The notes under the pieces: model-generated | Database searches by the model: none | Seen by the model: only the letters and a program-made list of their open reading frames with translations | What the model was told of the DNA's origin: nothing | Position numbers and translations under genes: made by a program | Assembly (NCBI GenBank): GCA_039090855.1 | Contig: CM077022.1 | Coordinates: 73,308,971 to 73,372,970, forward strand | From: Macrothele yani | Lineage: Eukaryota > Arthropoda > Arachnida > Araneae > Macrothelidae | Direction of reading: 5' to 3' | Length of the DNA stretch: 64,000 nt | Shown here: positions 49,714 to 60,857 of the stretch, piece by piece | Numbering within the stretch: position 1 is the stretch's first letter | Layout of the letters: each line of letters begins with the position of its first letter

Positions 49714-51132
49714 CACTCACGAACAGTGAAATTTTTGCACCTAGAAGGAAACATGCTACAACCACAAAACTTGGCTAATAGCTGGAGTGCGTGCTGGTAT
49801 ACAAATGTCTGCATTTGGTGCGAGTGCGCATGACCGCACACCATGTATTGGCACTGCAAGCACGAACCGGCTGCCTAATAGACCGGCGTGTAGTCGATGC
49901 CCCATGAAAGCGAAAAGCACTGGCCGACGCAAGCAATGGTACAGAGCGACAAAAATGCCGGGTAGACACCAGAGACGTCGACTAACGCAACGTACGGACT
50001 TTGAGAGAGGCCTGATCATCGGGCTGAAAACCGCAGGGTGGTTGGCGCGCCATATAGCCCGCCACGTGGATCGTTCTTACTATACCGTCCGACTGTGTTG
50101 ACAGCAGTGGACACGTGGCGGCACTACCACTCGGCGGAACGGCTCCGGACGGACCAGGAGGACCACTGGTAGAGAGTATCAACGGATCGTGCCCCAGGCA
50201 CGAACGACTCGCACGAAGACCCGGTCCACTATACAGGCAGATGTAGCGGTTCCTGTGTGCCCACGAACCATTTCCCAACGCCTCGCGGAATCGAATCTGC
50301 GATCCCAGCGCCCCTTACGTGTGTTACCATTAACACTGGAACATCTCCGGCTTCGTGTGCAGTGGTGTCAGGCCAGAACGACGTGGGACGCCAGAGATTG
50401 GCGACGTGTGGTGTTTAGCGATGAGTGTCGCTTCGTTTTGGGGACAAATGATCATCGTGTCCGGGTGTGCAGGTGAGGTTCCCGGGTCAACGGCACAATC
50501 CCAAGCTCGCTATCGAGCGCCACATATCCCCCACTGCAGGCATTATAGTCTGGGGAGCCATTGCCTACGATAGCCGATCAGCTCTAGTATTGGTACGTGG
50601 ATCATTGACGGGCGAGCGGTATGTGGATGAGATCCTACGTCCCCATGTGCTCCCATTCCTGGCCGGGATTCCAGGTGCGCTATACCAGCAGGATAATGCC
50701 GCCCGCACATGGCTCGGGTTGCACAGTACTGACTACATCATGTCCAGATACTTTCATGGCTTGCCCGTTCCCCGGACATGCCCCCTATCGAGCATGTGTG
50801 GGACCAGTTTTGTAATAAGGTAGCTGCCGCCGTGCCGCAGTATCGGGGATTTGGAGCACACCGTCCAACATGTGTGGGCCAGCTTGCAGCAGGAGAACAC
50901 CAGGCTTCTGTTCGCCTCCATGCCGGACCGTATTGCAGCATGTATCGCCGCATGAGGCGGTGCGACCCGCTATTGAAGATGACCGGACTGCGTGCCACAG
51001 ATACCTCTGTAATTGTCCTGCAGCTCTGTTTTGGCCATCAAATGTATTGTTTATCTGTATCATTACGTCCATAAAATTTCAGTTCAGTCCGATGCTTCCT
51101 ACTTGGTGCTCAAATTTCAGTTTTCGTGAGTG
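49714..51132 (+). mobile_element. Tc1-like element, 32-residue class
   Basis: Left end CACTCACGAACAGTGAAATT and reversed right end CACTCACGAAAACTGAAATT, with TKWGCACCWAGWAGGAA beyond. TA on the right (51133-51134); on the left only CA separates it from the preceding element. 1419 bp. Confidence 0.92.
49951..50970 (+). pseudogene. Tc1-like transposase pseudogene, 32-residue class
   Basis: MPGRHQRRRLTQRTDFERGL opens near 49954, followed by WLARHIARHVDRSYYTVRLC, a stop and QQWTRGGTTTRR. The second HTH is TISQRLAESNLRSQRP. The core shows WRRVVFSDECRFVLG (first Asp kept), GIIVWGAIAYDSRSAL and YQQDNA with Asp at 50692-50694. Glu lies at 50790-50792 in an IEHVWDQ block. The interval is 95 nt, that is 32 codons less one base, so one base has been lost. 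At least two frameshifts and one stop inactivate it. It is related to 44806-45828. Confidence 0.88.
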
Positions 51133-51140
51133 TATATACA

Positions 51141-52347
51141 TACCGAGTGATCACTGAATTATGACCACCTCTATCAAAAATGGATGCGGCTCCTTGGCCA
51201 CGTGATTTACGTGAAAGCGCGATTAATCAACCGACGTAGCATATATAAGGTGTGGGTGTAGCAGTAGGTAGTAAATTTTGGAGCTTGTTGTGTAAACGAA
51301 AGGATTATACGGACTTTGAGAAAGTATATATTGTGGGAGCTCGGAGGACAGGTGCTTCGATTTCCCAAAAGGCTGAATTGATGGGTTGTTCGCGAGCCTC
51401 CATAGTTGAAGTGTATCTGGACTGGCGTGAAAATGGTCAAACAACGACCCAGAGGCAAAATTATCCATGACAAAGAAAGGTTGATGTGAGAGGTAAGCGC
51501 CGGGCCCAACGACTCGTGCAGGTCAACAGACGCAGCACTGTTCACCAGTTGACTACCCAATGCAACAGAGGTCAGCCAGAACAGTATCTGCCATGACCAT
51601 GCTTCGCACGCTCGTGCTATAACAGTAGACGACACTGACAGCATCCTTTCCTAACCACGGTTCATTGGCACAAAATACTCGCCTGGTACAAAGATCACGC
51701 AAGTGGGACGTTGGATGACTGAAAAAAAGTGTGCTGGTCTGTCGCGTTTTTCACTCCACTTCGTTAACGGCTGTGTACGTATTTGGTGCAAACAACATGA
51801 GGCACTCGATTCTTCCTGCATGGTCTCCACAGTGCAAGCTGGCGCAGGCGGTTGTATGTAGTGGAGCATGTTTACCTGGCAGGAACGTGGATCCCTGGTG
51901 CATGTGGGACAACGTATGGCTGGTGTCCACTATCGTGAATTGTTGGCCGACTCTGTTCACCCAGAAATGTTGCACTTTTTCCAGAATGGCAACGGTGTCT
52001 TCCAAGCTGACAATGCAACGAGCCACAGGTCCAACGTTGTGTAGGAATGGCTTGCGGAACACAGTTCAGACTTTTAGCATATCGATTGGCCTCCGAACTC
52101 CCCTGATATGAATCCGATAGAACACGTGAGGGACATTATGGAACGGCACATCAGGCGTATGGATACACCAATCATCTTCATACCTGCATTGAAGGCCGCA
52201 TTCCGCACAATTTCGTTGGCCATTCCTCCCAACTGCTTCCGGCATCTTATTGAATCAATGCCTATGTCGGATAGCTGCTGTACTGATGGCGAAAGGAGGA
52301 CCTACGAAGTATTAAGTAGGTGGTCATAATTCAGTGATCACTCAGTG
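51141..52347 (+). mobile_element. Tc1-like element, 36-residue class
   Basis: Left end ACCGAGTGATCACTGAATTA and reversed right end CACTGAGTGATCACTGAATT continue as TATGACCACCT. TA follows at 52348-52349. It begins 8 bp after the previous element. About 1207 bp. Its 3' end is repeated downstream. Confidence 0.9.
51252..52329 (+). pseudogene. Tc1-like transposase pseudogene
   Basis: KRKDYTDFEKVYIVGARRTG and SISQKAELMGCSRASIVEVY form the first HTH, then a DVRGKRRAQRLVQVNRRSTV block after a stop. Later frames show FQADNATSHRSNVV with the second Asp (GAC at 52009-52011) and MNPIEHVRDIMERHIRR with Glu at 52120-52122, exactly 36 codons on. The first Asp region is damaged (ACATVLSRFSL-like, shifted). 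Many stops. The family resembles that at 23775 (GRPR...DARGERRL type). Confidence 0.85.
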
Positions 52348-52741
52348 TATGTTGAATCGATGCCGCGTCGGATAGCAGCTGTACTGAGGGTGAAAGGAGG
52401 ACCTACGAAGTATTAGGTAGGTGGCAGTGATTACTCAGTGTAGATTGAATCGATGCCATGTCAGATAGCTGCTGTACTGATGGTGAAAGGAGGACCTACG
52501 AAGTATTAGGTAGGTGGTCATAATTCAGCGATCACTCAGTGTATGTTGAATCGATGCCACGCCGGATAGCTGTTGTACCGAGGGCGAAAGGAGGACCTAC
52601 GAAGTATTGGGTAGGTGGCAGTGATTACTCAGTGTAGATTGAATCGATGCCACGTCGGATAGCTGTTGTACTGAGGGCGAAAGGAGGGCCTACGAAGTAT
52701 TAGGTAGGTGGTTGTAATTCAGTGATCACTCAGCGTGTGTA
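52250..52741 (+). repeat. Tandem array of a Tc1 3' end (five units, dimeric pattern)
   Basis: TTGAATC(A/G)ATGCC starts at 52250, 52352, 52445, 52546 and 52639; spacings are 102, 93, 101 and 93. Each unit contains the last transposase codons (AAAGGAGGACCTACGAAGTA) and the TIR. Units 1, 3 and 5 have TGGTCATAATTCAG(T/C)GATCA or a close form, while units 2 and 4 share a shortened TGGCAGTGATTACTCAGTGT. The alternation indicates that a two-unit block was copied. Confidence 0.95.
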
Positions 52742-52749
52742 ACACCGAA

Positions 52750-54660
52750 GAACATTACACAACATTGTACAAATTACAGATCTAGTGTTGGAAATAGTAG
52801 ATTTCCGCAGTGCTTCACAGCCCGCTCAAAAAAAAAAAAACACATTCACAATCATGCAAAGGAGTGACGTTGACGTATGTATCACTTCACAAACCGTCAT
52901 GAAGCCGCTATAAAGACGAGCCGAGCCGTCTTCGGATAGAGGCGGAGTATAGCCAGGAGTATATCTCGGTGGTTGACCTGTAGAGTACGACCTGGAGAGT
53001 CCGAGTCAGATGTCGTCGGAGTTTGAAGGAATTAATGACGCAACTACGAGGATCTGCTATGGATAAGTCTCAACAGTTGATACAGCTCATACTGCCCCTT
53101 TTGGATTATGACGACGGATCCAGCTCAAGTGTCTAGCGGAGTTTTTCCCGACCAAGGTGACAAGTGGCTGTCTTTCCGATATCTCTAAGAACAGTAAGCC
53201 TAAAGTATATCTTCAACAAAGTTGAATTCGAAATCTTTCTAATAGTGTGCCGTATAATATGTTTTATCAGTCAGTTCAACTGAACGTCATTCTTATTTTA
53301 ATATTTACAACATAGTAACAGAAGTGTATAGCTTAGGTCAACTGTATATATGTTATATTCATTTAAGCTTTAGATAAAGCTAATTTTTGTTCTCATTAAT
53401 GCGTCGTCATGTTTAACAGCTTGTGTCAAAATTTACTTAGTATGTATTCTTTTATTGCTAAAAGCAACTGCGCCCTTCAAACAACATCTAGAAATGTTTC
53501 AAAAATTCCCATGAAATACCATAGAAAAAGGAAGTATGTTTTCCTTCGAGAATGTGGTGACCATTTGGTGTGTCAGCTGTAAAACTGTTAAGTAACATAT
53601 AGTACATTATTTGTAAAAATAAAACAACTACTTTTCCTTGTTGAACTAATGTTACCAGTAAGCTTTCAAATGCTGAGTCAGTTTGGGTTGCGTTTCAAAT
53701 GACACACCCTGCAATCCTTTTCATAAATTCACGAAGAAGATCCTGTAGTTTGAAATATAGATAAATAAATTAAGCTAAGATGGTTTGAAAAAGATGAAAG
53801 AACATAATTTTGAAAAGGCATGTATTGTAATTAAGACCAGCATAATAAACGCATGTTATTACAGAAGGCAGTTTCGGTGATAGAGCTGACTACACACTCC
53901 CTTTTAATTACGCAAATAACTTTGCAGAAGATTGAAGTTTGCTATTGAGTAATGTAACTGGAAGAGGTTATGACCCCTAGCTTTGTTTGACAAGACAATA
54001 TTGAAAAACCATCGTCAAGATGATTTGAAGACAAGTTCTGCATGAAAGCACAATGCGACGCTGGACTGATCGGTGATTATGCCGGGGACGATCGGAGGTC
54101 TTCGAAGCAACTAAGGATTGTGGATTCGGAGACCTAATCTTCTCCTCTCACGCCAGCGGCAGCTTCCCATTGCTTCAACTATCGGATTTGTAATTTGTGA
54201 AATGGCGGGGAACTGGAAACTTGGTCCACAGCGACACAATGGAAACTTCAGGAAGTAAATTCGGCGTTAAGTGTTGATAAGAATGGGATCCTGTGAGGAA
54301 ACCGCAAGGGATCAATAATCGTCTAGTTTACCGATGCAGTCAGGCGACATCATACCGCTCATGCTGCGACGGACGTTATTTCGAAGCTGCATCCTTGAAG
54401 CTATTCCTACGGAAAACTGGATGATCACTTCTTTAAAAATGAAAGAAATTCGGCTTAGCAAATGTACTTCATTTTCAAAAACGAGAGAGAGAGAGAGAGA
54501 GAGAGAGATAAAGGGGAAAAAAAAGAGGCGACAGTTTCGTGGACTTTATAAAACAAATTTTGGAAAGCGAATTTCAGTACCGCGAACATAAACGTAGTAA
54601 TGCATTTTTAATATGCTTCGCCAAATATTTTTCCAAATATTCTAGCAGCTTTCAAGACTG
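52750..54660. other. No recognised gene
   Basis: AT-rich; A12 near 52829. A GC-richer part (52900-53150) contains TATAAAGACGAGCCGAGCCG, reminiscent of a promoter or LTR, but no repeat partner was found. (GA)n at 54484-54509. The frame 54334-54591 has no motif. Confidence 0.4.
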
Positions 54661-54669
54661 TAAGCTTTC

Positions 54670-54727
54670 GACCGTTCCTAATTTCGGGTCACTGGTTTCA
54701 GGGAATGGAGAGAGCCAGTGCCGTAAG
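54670..54727 (-). mobile_element. SINE family A core fragment
   Basis: CGTTCCTAATTTCGGGTCAC and GGGAATGGAGAGAGCCAGTG in minus orientation; both ends missing. Confidence 0.75.
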
Positions 54728-54729
54728 CA

Positions 54730-55148
54730 GGGCCGGATTAAAGTCTTAGTGGTCACCTAGGCAAAGATGTCTGAGTGGGTCCCCAAAGGACTGATGATGG
54801 GGAATCATTATGAAGTCCAGTAAAACTCGAAACTCTAGAATATGCATTAGATTTGTGCTAATTAATACGTTGTATATATTTTCAAACTAATAAATTACGT
54901 ACATAGCTTTCATACCAAGTTCTCATGAAGACATAAGTTAAAAGCCTGATATTTCTAGACATTCTAAGCTGGATATTTTAACGATTAAGTATTGTATACT
55001 TAGCGTATCGTTTTGTTCATGCATGTTATACAATGTTTTACTGCTAAGTTTTTTGTTAATTTACGTGACGATTCAAGCCTAAAATGATGAAAACCCCAAA
55101 CATTTTCCAGTTACTTGAGACGCATATTTTAGGCGTCAGCATGTAAAC
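54730..55148. other. No recognised gene
   Basis: AT-rich spacer; nothing seen. Confidence 0.5.
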
Positions 55149-55150
55149 TA

Positions 55151-56398
55151 CACCATATTGACAAAAGTCACCGGGCACCACTTTAAAAACAAATGAACGT
55201 ATCCGCTGCGTTGTTAAGATGAGCGGTACAGCTGCAAACGGTATAAAAACAAGCCTGCAGCTGTCCGCGGTCATATCGTACTGTGAAGTTGAGTGAAAAT
55301 GTCGCGGCGGGAGAAAACTGACTTTGAGAAAGGAAAGATTGCTGGGTGTTATATTAGTGGGTTGTCTATAACAGAAACCGAGAGACGTTTAAACATACTC
55401 ACGTCAACTGTTTTGGATGTACTGAATAAGTGGAAGACACATGGCGTGTCTGAAGCAGCAAAACGTACCGGCAGACCAAAGAAAATCAGTGATAGAGGAC
55501 GTCGAAGCCTCAGGAGAGTCGTTACAGCTAATCGATGGAGTACTACACAAGACCTCAGTGTACAAGTGAGTAGAAATGCTGGAACCTCTGTATGTACACG
55601 TACCATTTGCAGAGAACTTCATTCCATGGGTTACCGTGGTCGTGCGGCTGCTCATAAGCCTTTCATTCCCACTCGGATTGCTACTCGTCGTTTAGCATGG
55701 TGTAAAGAAAATTTATCGTGGATCGTAGATCAATGGAAACGGGTCCTATGGACTGATGAATCCAGATACACGATCAATCACTCTGATGGCCTTGCATGGG
55801 TATGGCAGCAGCCAGGGGAACGCTATTTACCACAGTGTACTGTTCCTACGGTCAAGTTTGGAGCTGGCAGTGTACTCGTGTGGGGGTGTTTTTCGTGGTA
55901 TGGTCCCGACCTATTGGTTATCGTGGACAAACCTGTTAACCAGCTAGTCTACCTCGATATTCTGCACAATAATGCCCTACCAACTCTGTGGCAGTACTAT
56001 GGAACCGAGCCTTGTTCGTACCCGCAAAATAATGCACCGAGCCATAAGGCAAGAACTGTTACGGCGTGGTTTGATGATAATTCCGTACCGTGTGCGGGCT
56101 GGCCAGCACAGAGCCCTGATCTTAATCCCATAGAGCACTTATGGGATGAATTAGAGTGCTGCATAAGAAGTTTGGAACCAAGGCCTACTACTAAGCAACA
56201 GTTAGCGGCAACATTATGTACTGAATGGAAGCGCATACCTATCGCTGTGTTCCAGAACTTTGTCGAAAGCATGTCTCGAAGGGTCAGTGCATGCATTAAG
56301 GACAAAGGTGGACCGACACCGTACTAATGTATGTCAATAAATGCTGCAGTATGTTGTGTTTCTCTTCTAGGTGTCGGGTGACGTTTGTCAATATAGTG
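55151..56398 (+). mobile_element. Complete Tc1-like element, 34-residue class
   Basis: Left end CACCATATTGACAAAAGTCA and reversed right end CACTATATTGACAAACGTCA continue as CC(G/C)G(G/A)CACC. TA duplicates at 55149-55150 and 56399-56400. 1248 bp. Contains one uninterrupted transposase frame. Confidence 0.96.
55299..56327 (+). CDS. Tc1-like transposase, full-length frame, second catalytic Asp replaced by Asn
   Basis: From ATG at 55299 the frame gives 342 residues. An upstream GTG at 55293 is in frame but is not a likely eukaryotic start. Residues 1-55 carry an HTH (KIAGCYISGLSITETERRLN and STVLDVLNKWK), GRPKK is the linker, and about 85-115 is a second HTH (TICRELHSMGYRGR). The core has Asp153 (LWTDESRYTI), GAGSVLVWGCFSWYG, then YPQNNAPSHKAR where Asn244 (AAT, 56028-56030) occupies the place of the second catalytic Asp, and Glu279 (NPIEHLWDE). 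Spacing to Glu279 is 34. A frame this clean suggests recent insertion. The Asp-to-Asn change, one G-to-A step, is expected to abolish strand transfer. The protein might still bind TIRs. Confidence 0.95.
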   Translation: MSRREKTDFEKGKIAGCYISGLSITETERRLNILTSTVLDVLNKWKTHGVSEAAKRTGRPKKISDRGRRSLRRVVTANRWSTTQDLSVQVSRNAGTSVCTRTICRELHSMGYRGRAAAHKPFIPTRIATRRLAWCKENLSWIVDQWKRVLWTDESRYTINHSDGLAWVWQQPGERYLPQCTVPTVKFGAGSVLVWGCFSWYGPDLLVIVDKPVNQLVYLDILHNNALPTLWQYYGTEPCSYPQNNAPSHKARTVTAWFDDNSVPCAGWPAQSPDLNPIEHLWDELECCIRSLEPRPTTKQQLAATLCTEWKRIPIAVFQNFVESMSRRVSACIKDKGGPTPY

Positions 56399-56399
56399 T

Positions 56400-56634
56400 A
56401 CATACACTATTGAGTTATTTCCATTTTGTAATAATGTATTGTTTCCTTGTCATTTCGTCCGGCCGTACGGACATCAGCACAAGCATAGTAAGTCCTCAGA
56501 ACGTAATTACCTCATATTATCTTTTGAGGAAGCTCGTTTCACAAGAATGTACAGAAAAGCATTTTCACAAAATGCCTACAAAACATACTTCAACAAACTG
56601 TCTGGGTAAATATTGGTTACACTAAATGATTTTG
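56400..56634. other. Short spacer, nothing recognised
   Basis: No motif seen. Confidence 0.5.
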
Positions 56635-56646
56635 AATAAAACTTTT

Positions 56647-56870
56647 TTTTTTTTTTTTTTTTATTCGAGGTTTAACGACCACCGTGAGCAACTCAATGGG
56701 CTATAAGCAGTCGCCCGTCCCTAATTTAGGGTCACTGGTTCCAGGGAAGGGAGAGAGCCAGTGCCGTAAGACAAACACAACATCCATGCCTGACCGGGAT
56801 TCGAACCCGGACCCCTTACGGACGAATGATCAGAGGCCAGCGCCTTAGACCACTGCGCCACCGGGGCGGC
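56647..56870 (-). mobile_element. tRNA-derived SINE, family A, full length with perfect TSD
   Basis: Minus copy with T20 at its left, intact core, B box and A box. AATAAAACTTTT is duplicated at 56635-56646 and 56871-56882. Confidence 0.97.
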
Positions 56871-56882
56871 AATAAAACTTTT

Positions 56883-57868
56883 AGGAATAGGTACAAGTTG
56901 ATTAATGTCTGAGAGGTTAGCTTGCTAGCTTCTAGAACCCTGAGTTGTGATTAAAGTCACTGACTGTTTCGTTTTGCACCTCGAATGTAATTCGAACTCT
57001 TCCTCACGCCAGTAACCCTCTGTTGTAGAAAGATATTATCTTCCAGCTTTCGAAGCTTGTGACTTTAACTTATAACAAAGAATATATACTATATACCCTC
57101 AAGCATGTGGCTACGTTACAGACCGGAGGGAGTCTGAAGTTTCATCTGGGGCGGGGGGGTTGATTCCGTGTTCAACTAAAAACTAACGTTTTCCACGAAT
57201 ACAGATAAAGTTTTTCTTTGTTCCATCGCTCTCTTTGTTAATTTTCTTCAGTAGCGAATAATTTCTTCCTGCCAAACGTAAAAACAGTAAAACCAAATAC
57301 AAAATATGAAAAACAAGAGGGTGAAAGAAAACCGAACTCTATTGAAATATGAAAAATAAATGACATCCTATAAACTTACTTGGTTATGTTTGACTTGCAG
57401 GTTCCTTATTGTTGGATAAATTATTTAATTTTTTTGTTTACCATTCTGATCCTTTTCTTTGAACCTGTGCAATATCATCGAGGAATTATTGATGTAGTGA
57501 TTTTACTATTTCTACTCCTTCTTCCGTTCCACTTTTTCTGCGTCTTTTATCACGCATTTCTTGACGTGGAACGGTCTCTTCTTACCGTGGTCAACGGGCA
57601 AACCACCGCCCTTCCCCATTCAAAACCGAGGAACTTATGTACAGATTCACGCCGGGGGAAAAAGAAAACAACCTTTTCCCCCATACACACGTGCATGTTA
57701 AATCCGCTCCTACTAAACCCAAAACAATCAATCGGAAGAAGTCGAGAGCTCTCTCTCTCACACACAAAGATTTCAATTTAGTACTATTCTCCAACGCTTA
57801 GGGGATACATGTTTAGCTACCCTCCATATTCTCTTTCCTCAACAATACTTCTGTGTAGGCAAGTAACT
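56883..57868. other. No recognised gene
   Basis: The 133-codon plus frame at 57380-57781 starts with hydrophobic residues because of T-rich DNA and lacks a family motif. (TCTC)n lies near 57750. Confidence 0.4.
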
Positions 57869-57880
57869 ACATCGAAGTTT

Positions 57881-58113
57881 GCCGCCCCGGTGGCGCAGTG
57901 GTCTAAGCGATGGCCTCTGATCATTCGTTCGAACGGGGTCCGGGTTCAAATCCCGGTGAGGCATGGATGTTGTGTTTGTCTTACGGCACTGGCTCTCTCC
58001 CTTCCCTGGAACCAGTGACCCTAAATTAGGGACTGGCGACTGCTGATAGCCCATTGAGTTGCTCACGGTGGTCGTTAAACCTCCAATCAAAACAAAAAAA
58101 CAACAACAAAAAA
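57881..58113 (+). mobile_element. SINE family A, cluster copy 1
   Basis: Full length: GCCGCCCCGGTGGCGCAGTG, B box GGGTTCAAATCCCGG, core, (CAA)n-rich tail. ACATCGAAGTTT flanks it at 57869-57880 and 58114-58125. Confidence 0.97.
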
Positions 58114-58125
58114 ACATCGAAGTTT

Positions 58126-58346
58126 GCCGCCCCGGTGGCGCAGTGGTCTAAGCGATGGCCTATGATCATTCGTCCGTAAGGGGTCCGGGTTCGAATCCCG
58201 GTGAGGCATGGATGCTGTGTTTGTCTTACGGCACTGGTTCTCTCCCTTCCCTGGAACCAGTGACTCTAAATTAGGGACGGGCGACTGCTGATAGCCCATT
58301 GAGTTGCTCACGGTGGTCGTTAAACCTCCAATCAAAGAAAACAAAG
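58126..58346 (+). mobile_element. SINE family A, cluster copy 2
   Basis: Full length with B box GGGTTCGAATCCCGG. The A-rich tail is interrupted by copy 3 at 58347. Confidence 0.97.
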
Positions 58347-58595
58347 GCCGCCCCGGTGGCGCAGTGGTCTAAGGCGTTGGCCTATGATCATTCGTCCGAA
58401 GGGGTCCGGGTTCGAATCCCGGTCAGGCATGGATGTTGTGTTTGTCTTACGGCACTGGCTCTCTCCCTTCCCTGGAACCAGCGACCCTAAATTAGGGACG
58501 GGCGACTGCTTATAGCCCATTGAGTTGCTCACGGTGGTCGTTAAACCTTCAATCAAAAAAAAAAAAAAAAAAAAAGAAAACAAAGAAAGAAACAA
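58347..58595 (+). mobile_element. SINE family A, cluster copy 3
   Basis: Full length with a run of over 15 A, then GAAAACAAAGAAAGAAACAA. A third ACATCGAAGTTT follows at 58596-58607, identical to those before copies 1 and 2. Confidence 0.97.
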
Positions 58596-58659
58596 ACATC
58601 GAAGTTTCTTAACTGTATTTAGCATCTCATAGTCACCAAGTGACGAACAGTGTTTTGGC

Positions 58660-58888
58660 GCCGCCCCAGTAGCTCAATAGCCTAAGCGCTGGCTTGTGAC
58701 CGTTCGTCCAAGTGGGTCCGGTATCGAATCCCGTAGGGCATGGATATTGTATTTGTCTTACGGCACTGGCTCTCTCCCTTCCCTGGAACCAGTGTCCCAA
58801 AATTAAGGACGAGCAACTACTTATAGCCCATTGAGTTGCTGAAGGTGACCGTTAAACCCTAACCTAACGCCTCCCCCCCCCCCAACCC
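58660..58888 (+). mobile_element. SINE family A, cluster copy 4 (diverged)
   Basis: GCCGCCCCAGTAGCTCAATA head, altered B box (GGTATCGAATCCCG), core, unusual C-rich end. CAGTGTTTTGGC is duplicated at 58648-58659 and 58889-58900. Confidence 0.92.
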
Positions 58889-58909
58889 CAGTGTTTTGGC
58901 TTTCTGTAC

Positions 58910-60855
58910 AACTGCGCATCCACCACGGCCGCTGTTCTTTCTTCGTTTTTTTTTTTTTTTTTTATATAAACGTACTTCCACATTTTACGTTTCGCCGAAG
59001 AAGGGGAATTTCTCTCTTCCTTTACCTTTAACCCTTTAACACCAGCAAGCCCTGTCTGTGCCGGTGTAGGTTGCCGGAGCTGTTCTTACTAATTCACCCC
59101 GAGAAGTAATTTCTTTAGCGTTATCCAGTATTATCACTGTATCATTTCAATTTTGCTTTTCTGAAAAAGTTCGGTACACGAATAAGTAAGGCATTTATCC
59201 TTATAATGAAATATAAGAGTAATTTTCATAAATCAACGAAAATAAAAGTTGAGAGAATTTACAGCGTTCATTTTCCAGGAGGTCTTGCTCTTCCAGGAGT
59301 CTGACCACCCCCTCCAGCCCCCGGCTAGCTACGACCTTGTATACGCTATAAGCGTAAGTTAATTTGTATGATAATTAAAATGATAATTTTGATGTTGCCG
59401 AAGTATATGGCATCATTGCATAAGACATGCAGCTCAAAATGTGATTTTTACTACTGATAGAGAAAACAGAGTTTGGAATGAATTACACGCTGTTCTATAT
59501 TTTGGAACACGATATTAAAAATGAAAATTGTAAAGAATACATTTATCATGATTCAAATATGCCAACCTAATGGGTTGAATGCCCATAAAGTTTGATTGAA
59601 TGATTTTTTTCCAGTAAAAGTTAGTTGAAATCTTTAATTAAGTAAGTTATACTTACTGAATTATTAGATTTTAACAGCATTTAATCCAAGATTTATAACA
59701 CTTAGGAGTTGCCATTTCTCAGCTAAAGTACCACCTGATGAAATACTTTGCTTTTATCACTAAGCATGTGATTGCTGTCCTGTCTGCGATGCATTTTAGA
59801 ATTCAATAGAGGGCTTTTTTACTGTGATTAAAAGACCTCGCGAAGTTTTAACAGCACGTTTTCAATAGTAGCTGAGTTGGTTAAAGCAATCAATATCTTG
59901 CATAGTACTGAGCACAGCCTTCGTGTTTCTTTTTAATTTTTTTTTTTATCCTTACCATTTTTCCGCAGGTGCGTTCACACAAGAGGAAAAATAAAATAAA
60001 AAATCAGCAGCACGTGTAGCAGCTTAGGTCTCACGCAGCAGATGGCGTTTTGAGTCCAACTTGCCAGGAGCTTTTGTGAGGGGCGCAAGGCGTCCCTTTC
60101 TGTCTGTCAACAAAAGAAAATGGCGCGCAGAGCTGCTAAGGAACTCATTTCTTCATTCGTATATTAGAGATATCTTTTTCACAAAATGATGAACCATGTA
60201 GCCGCGAGTTACGGACAACGGACGGAATGCCATTCTTCAGTCGCGGATGGCAACTAGTGCAAGCCGCTCGCAATAATACGATATCCGTTTTCCGTAACAG
60301 CTGTTGCCGCGCTTGCGGTCACTATGTAGTCAATCAATACGAATTCACTGGGAAGCGCGTAGCTGTCGTAACAAAGAATTTACGCACAAGATATAAACCG
60401 ATAATTAAATACCGAGGACAATTTACGGAATTCATGTTGAGGAGGAAGAGATTAGGGAACTTTCGGCAGTAATTCCTTTTGATTACAAGCAATTACATGA
60501 GGTACAAATATTTACCGGCTAATAATATAATTCAAGCAATAATTAGAACATTAAAAGACCTACATTAAGCAGAGTAATTCCTTGTTACGACTGAGGACTA
60601 TTAAGAATTAATTGAATACCAAGAAAATTTGTTAAATTTATGGTTGAAGTGGAAATTACTGAGCGTACGACAGTATAAGCTGTACTATCTGGTAATAAGA
60701 ATTGCCGAATAGCCAAATTTTTAGCTAGTAAAAATTTTCGTATAAGCAGTGGTTTTTTTTTCTGGAGAAGAAGCTGCCGGAACGCATGACATTTTTATTA
60801 CTGTTGCGTGGTACGAAATGCAAAAAAATAATTCACATTATGTTACATAATTGTA
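58910..60855. other. No recognised gene
   Basis: AT-rich. A less AT-rich part (60000-60470) contains an 81-codon frame (60227-60472; NSCCRACGHYVVNQYEF and basic residues) with no family motif. I cannot tell whether it is an exon. Confidence 0.35.
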
Positions 60856-60857
60856 TA

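Noticed and set aside
57380..57781. 133-codon membrane-protein-like frame
   Set aside because: Hydrophobicity reflects T-rich DNA; there is no motif and the second half is low-complexity.
57839..58625. Recurring peptide (SNSMGY(K/Q)QSPVPNLGSLVPGKGESQC...) seen in many minus-strand frames, as a protein family
   Set aside because: All occurrences are translations of the SINE family A core; the protein is a shadow of a non-coding repeat.
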